Shown: positions 17,756 to 21,799 of the stretch, piece by piece
Layout of the letters: every line of letters starts with the position of its first letter
Numbering within the stretch: the first letter of the stretch is position 1
Source of the DNA: Chrysochromulina parva
Taxonomy: Eukaryota > Haptophyta > Prymnesiales > Chrysochromulinaceae
Direction of reading: 5' to 3'
DNA: 21,799 bases
NCBI GenBank assembly: GCA_002887195.1
Contig: PJAB01000701.1
Coordinates: 1-21,799, forward strand
Program-made: the position numbers and the translations under genes
Notes under the pieces: generated by a model
Seen by the model: only the letters and a program-made list of their open reading frames with translations
What the model was told of the DNA's origin: nothing
The model's database searches: none

Positions 17756-20402
17756 ATGCAGTCAATAAGCCGGATGGTCGCTATGACGGCTGTCGCAACA
17801 GCAGTTGTCGTGCTCCTTTATCGTCGTCATCGCCGCCGTGCCAAGGAGCCGAAGGCGGTTGCTGCCCTCATGAACCACGAGCCCCTCATGGGCCAGGAGA
17901 AGTGGCTCGGCGGCGTGTTGGGCGCGGATGGCAATGTCTACGGCGTCCCTGGCCATGCACAGCGCGTCATGAAGCTGAATGTGCAGACCGGCAAGGTGTC
18001 GTTGATCGGTGGGCCGTATCCTGGTCAGTACAAGTGGCTGCGTGGCGTGGCGGCGCCTGACGGCGCCATCTACTGCATTCCGAGCCATGCTGAGACTGTG
18101 CTCAAGATCGACTGCACGCGCTCCGAGGACCAGTGCAGCCACATCGGCGGGCCGATCCCGGGCCTGTGGAAGTGGCATGGCGCAGTGCTCAGCCCGCACG
18201 ATGGGTGCATCTACGGCATCCCACAGTTTGCGGAGACCATCCTGAAGATCGACGTGGCGACCCAAAAAGTGACACAATTCGGCGGTCCGTGGCCTGGAGC
18301 GTCCCCTACGGGCAAGCACAAGTGGTACGGTGGGCTGCTGGGTGGAGACGGGTGTATCTATGGGATCCCTCAGTGTGCCAACGCGGTCCTCAAGATCAAC
18401 CCGATGACGCAGGAGGTGACGATGCTTGGAGAGCTCGACGGCGGTGGCTGGAAGTGGCACGGTGGTGTGACGGGGCGTGATGGGTGCATCTACGGGTACG
18501 CCTAAGCTTTGACTGGCCAGGGGCTCCCCACACTCCCTTCTCTTCCCTGGCTGCGCTTGTTTGCCCCTATTCCTTCAGCCAACCGGAGTTACGCTGTCCA
18601 ACCCCCCTGGTCGCAGGATCCCTGCGAACGCGGATGGCGTGCTCAGGATTGATCCGATGAAGCAAGAGGTTACTGTCATCCCTTTCACGTACCATTGCCA
18701 CCATCGGAACGACCGCAAGTACAAGTACCTTGGCGGCGTGCTCGGGCCGGACGATTGCATCTACTGCATCCCGTCCGACGCCGACTTTGTGCTCAAGGTC
18801 GACCCGGCTACGCAGACGGCGTACGAGGTCGGCGAATCTCTTGAGGGTCGCACTGGCCGCCTCAACTGCAACAAGTGGCAGAACGGCTTTCTTGCGGCCG
18901 ATGGGCGGATTTACGGCATCCCTCTGAAGTCCGCGAGCGTCTTGTGCATCGACGTGGCGACGCAGACTGTCTATACCGTTGGCTCGGGCTTCACCGGCGC
19001 CAATAAGTGGGAGGGCGGTGTGCTGGCCCACGACGGCGCAATGTACTGCATTCCCATGAGACACAAGCACATCCTCAAGATCAACCCCGAGACCCCCGAC
19101 GGCAAAATCACCGAGATTGTCGACGAGCACGGGCACGTTCTTGAGCCCACGCCCATTACGACGCCCATGGCCTCCATGACCGGTGGCGCCGTGCACAAAG
19201 CCGGTACGACCGATGGCCATGTCTCCGTCGCGGCTGCAGCCTCCAACGGCTCAGACGGGGCCGAGCCGGCGCGCCCTCACGATGCCCTGTTTGCGCACCT
19301 ATCTACGGCCAAGGCGCTGGCGTGCGCAACCGTCAACGGCCACAAGGTCTTCGGGCGGCACGTAGCGGAGGCGCTGGCTAAGGACGGTTACATCGTGCTT
19401 CCGGGCGTGCTCAGCACGTCAGAGTGTGCTGAAGAGCTCAGTCGGATGTGGGAATATGTCGAGCGGGTCTCACCGGGCGTTCTACGTGACGAGCCCGCCT
19501 CATGGTACCCGGCCGGGTACAAGTACCCGGGCACCAAGGGTGGGCACAAGGCTGGCGAGGAAGCTGCCGCTCCAGACCCGTGGCCGCATTCGGGCTGGCG
19601 CTCCTTTTGCGACATGATGCAGACGCACCAGGCGGGTTGGGTATTCACAGAGCTTCGTGAGAAGCTCGCTACACGTGTCTTCGAACCGCTCTACGGCACA
19701 CGCGAGCTGCATGCAAGTAAGGAGGGCTTCACCTTCCACAGGCCGACTGCGACGGGCGAGGGGCGCGGTATCCACCCTGGCGTGGACAAGCAGGCCTTCG
19801 TGTGTGGCCAACCGAGCCATACCTCGGGTGAGCACTTTGACCAGGGGCACAGCGAGTCCGGGCTGCAGTACATCCAGAGCTCGACAAGCCTGCTGGATCA
19901 ACAGTCCGAGGACGCATGCTTCCTGTGCTGGCCGGGCTCGCACCGTTGCCACCAGCAGCTGACCAAGAGCACGCACCGCGGTCGCTCCCATTGGGTGCCT
20001 CTGACTGACGCCGAGCTCGACGAGCTGCGTGCCGCCGGCCTCGAGCCGCGTCGCGTACCAGTCAAGGCAGGCGACGTGATCCTGTGGCGCTCGGACCTGG
20101 CGCACTCGGCCGCGCCGCCGCTCGGCCCCCGCCCAAATTTCCGCGCCGTGAGTTACACTTGCATGCTGCCAGCGGCGCTCACGCCGGCGCATGTGCTCGC
20201 CAAGAAGGTGGAGGCCTACCGGCATGGCCATACAGGCGATCACGCACCCTCGCGCGAGTATTGGCACACAAGCAAGCTCGACGAGGCCACTGAGAGCACG
20301 CGCCGGCCGTGGTACGTCGACGGCAAGCCGCCGCGACTCACGCCCCGCCAGGCCGAACTCTTTGGTATCGTGCCGTACGGGCACACGGCGACGCCGACGT
20401 GA
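17756..20402 (+). CDS. Anchored YGIP beta-propeller fused to PhyH-like dioxygenase (2 exons)
   Basis: Exons are 17756-18495 and 18617-20402, giving 841 residues. A membrane anchor (about 7-22) precedes a basic patch (RRHRRR), which suggests a cytosolic C-terminal part. Eight repeats of KWxGGVLGxDGxIYGIPxxA then VLKIDPxTxxV span about 49-425 and should form a beta-propeller. After a low-complexity linker, residues about 490-790 resemble phytanoyl-CoA dioxygenase (PhyH) enzymes, which use Fe(II), O2 and 2-oxoglutarate to hydroxylate lipids or other small molecules. Metal ligands visible are His653 and Asp655 (HFDQG) and His743 (LAHSAAPP), with Arg756 as likely 2-oxoglutarate anchor. The two exons look like separate frames. 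Splicing rejoins the conserved Y-G-I-P of repeat 5 exactly, so they are one gene. The frame extends upstream to GTG 17708; the ATG at 17756 is used. The true substrate and propeller ligand are unknown. Confidence 0.85.
18496..18616 (+). other. Intron of the propeller-dioxygenase gene (phase 2)
   Basis: This 121-nt intron begins GTACGC and ends TCGCAG, with a strong pyrimidine-rich stretch before the acceptor. It splits the Gly codon of the Y-G-I-P motif in propeller repeat 5, and removing it restores repeat spacing. The unspliced frame would stop at 18505. Confidence 0.88.
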
Positions 20403-20758
20403 AATGACGCGGACCATGCTGCTTGGGTCTTGGGAGAAGGCGCAAACACACCCTCATTAATAGAAAATATGTTGTCCCCCCAGAGATCAGAATGGCTCTC
20501 CACGCGCGGCAAGGGGCGTGCACGATCGGATCGCTGGTCCTGCGCTGCGCGCGCGGCGTGGGCTCCGGACCGCGGCGCCTGCTTTTCGTTTTGCCGTTTT
20601 TCGATTTTACGTTTACGTTAGCGCCCGCTAGTGCGGCATGAGTTTTTTAATGTAAATGTTGGGTGCAAGAGGTAGGAATGATGATTGTCAGTTGAAGGTG
20701 TGTACAACATGATTACTTGTGGAGTCGTGAGTGTCGCGCTAATACTCAAGGTGTATAC
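20403..20758. other. Gap between convergent genes, nothing recognised
   Basis: The 356 bp between two converging genes probably holds both 3' UTRs. It has an A/T-rich patch (about 20457-20473) and a T-rich patch (20580-20650), both compatible with transcript ends. No gene or RNA is supported. Confidence 0.4.
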
Positions 20759-21421
20759 TCACGATCCCAACAACGGAACAAAATCGAATCCGAAGAACCC
20801 ATCACCTGCAGGGGCGGGGGCAGGAGCGGGAGCGGGCTGAACGCGCCGCTTCTTACTCGGCAGAATCGGGCTTGCGGGCTTGCGACTCTTGGTAGATTTC
20901 GGCGATGGAGCAGTCGCTGGTGGCTTCGAGCTCGAGCGGCTGCTCGGCGGTGCGACCTTCGGGAAGGCATTTGCATGGCCGCACGACTCACAATGCACGC
21001 GAAAGACGCATCGGCGAGCTGACGGCCGGCGTGGATGTCTGCTTTGCGTCACACGAGAATTGAAGCCAGGCACGAGCGGCACGAAGCACTTGCCGCAGCA
21101 CCGCTGCCGCGCTCGGTTCGGCAAGGGAGCTTCGTCGTGCGCCGCCAGTCGGTCAAGTCCGAGGAGCAGGATGCGCTGCAAGTCGGGTATCCCCGGGTGC
21201 TGCTGGGCCGACGACCAGAGGTAGCGCAGTCGCTCGATCTTCGAAGATTCGCGCAGCCGCTCAATGGCGTTCGTGGCGGAGGCCGCTGCAGGAGCAGCCT
21301 TATGCTGACTCACACACACAATGCTCGACACGACGCTGTTTTTCAACGCGACGCGCAGTCCCCAAGCACGGGAGCCGCTATCGCATGGACGGAGGCGTGG
21401 CCGACACAGCCTGCTGTACAA
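20759..21421 (-). CDS. RPP21-like RNase P/MRP zinc-ribbon subunit, 5' exon unresolved
   Basis: The open frame encodes up to 220 residues and matches the Rpr2/Rpp21/SNM1 family, protein subunits of nuclear ribonuclease P (or MRP) that process the 5' end of tRNA precursors. An N-terminal helix pair (ERLRYLWSSAQQ, then LQRILLLGLDRLA, about 63-93) precedes the zinc ribbon. Its ligands are C109-x2-C112 (CGKC) and C144-x2-C147 (CESC), with LVPGFNSRV between them, the usual order. The basic, Pro/Ala-rich tail (about 155-220) is probably disordered. The frame contains no ATG at all: it opens at a TGA (21470-21472) and the first start-like codon is TTG at 21421. A pyrimidine-rich stretch ending in TACAG (about 21417-21465, minus strand) looks like a 3' splice site, so the first exon lies upstream or beyond the window. 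Residues 1-50 may not all be coding. The conserved core is firm. Confidence 0.72.
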   Translation of the reverse strand: MYSRLCRPRLRPCDSGSRAWGLRVALKNSVVSSIVCVSQHKAAPAAASATNAIERLRESSKIERLRYLWSSAQQHPGIPDLQRILLLGLDRLAAHDEAPLPNRARQRCCGKCFVPLVPGFNSRVTQSRHPRRPSARRCVFRVHCESCGHANAFPKVAPPSSRSSSKPPATAPSPKSTKSRKPASPILPSKKRRVQPAPAPAPAPAGDGFFGFDFVPLLGS

Positions 21422-21746
21422 AGGCCGTTGAATCGGCGGAAGGTAGGGGGAGGTGGAGCGGCCTTGTCCTCAGAAACCGCGAGTACAAGCTGACAACCAA
21501 TCTGCTATCTGGCCGCCCCCTGTAAGCAGCAGAAGTGGCCCGACGCCATCATGACGCTCATTCCGACGCGATTTACAAACAGAAATTCTTACAGAAATTC
21601 TTTCGCGAACTGAGTTTCTTTACATTAGTCCGGGACAAATTATGCTTGTGTGCCAACTGCCGACGTGCGACGACGACCGGACACTCAGTGACGTCGCAGA
21701 CGACCTGCACGACACTCACAACAGACTCGACGCCTGGAGTGTAAAA

Positions 21747-21747
<1 letters not shown>
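21422..21747. other. 5' side of the RPP21-like gene, first exon not identified
   Basis: On the minus strand the only in-frame ATG cluster (21561, 21552 and 21549) runs just 19 codons to a TAG and offers no good GT donor. I therefore cannot place the first exon. Nothing else is recognised here. Confidence 0.4.

Positions 21748-21798
<51 letters not shown>
21748..21798. repeat. Poly-C tract at right end
   Basis: Fifty-one uninterrupted C residues end the window, followed by a single G. Like the left end, this is C on the plus strand. It probably marks an assembly break at a homopolymer. Confidence 0.9.

Positions 21799-21799
<1 letters not shown>

Noticed and set aside
19500..20417. A 305-residue minus-strand frame opposite the dioxygenase domain
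   Set aside because: The plus strand holds conserved catalytic residues there. The antisense translation has no recognisable feature.
1..21799. A circular molecule joined through the end poly-C tracts
   Set aside because: The genes are typical spliced nuclear genes, and matching homopolymers are weak evidence of overlap. No unique sequence is shared by the two ends.

Overview
This is eukaryotic nuclear DNA, GC-rich and gene-dense, most likely from a unicellular alga or related protist. The grounds are long, mostly intronless reading frames, at least three recognisable GT-AG introns in two genes, and typical eukaryotic ER and lipid proteins (seipin, EMC2, SEC14-GOLD, an RPP21-like RNase P/MRP subunit). 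A haptophyte such as a pavlovophyte would fit the style, but the sequence alone does not fix the species. Several frames open upstream with GTG or TTG, which a eukaryotic gene would not normally use, so starts here are placed at the first suitable ATG.

Layout, left to right. A poly-C tract (1-56). A membrane fatty-acid desaturase-type enzyme on the minus strand (227-1612), divergent over 240 bp from an unrecognised acidic coiled-coil protein with a globular middle (1853-4549, plus). Then a large plus-strand protein (5339-9286) whose C-terminal two thirds is about 82 copies of a roughly ten-residue repeat. After about 1 kb without a gene come seipin (10279-11508, minus) and EMC2 (12335-13339, minus). 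EMC2 is divergent over about 100 bp from a coiled-coil protein with two internal Trp-containing modules (13444-15738, plus). A three-exon SEC14-GOLD lipid-transfer type protein follows (15902-17574, plus). Next is a two-exon gene (17756-20402, plus) joining a membrane anchor, an eight-repeat YGIP beta-propeller and a phytanoyl-CoA dioxygenase-like Fe(II)/2-oxoglutarate domain. Last is an RPP21-like zinc-ribbon gene (minus, ending at 20759) whose 5' exon is not resolved, then a second poly-C tract (21748-21798).

Five of the nine genes act in the ER or on lipids: desaturase, seipin, EMC2, SEC14-GOLD and the PhyH-like enzyme. Each sits in its own transcription unit, so shared regulation is only a suggestion. 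The most unusual items are the decapeptide-repeat protein, the propeller-dioxygenase fusion, and the second SEC14-GOLD intron. That intron carries a 10-bp minisatellite and an in-frame, diverged copy of its own flanking exon junction.
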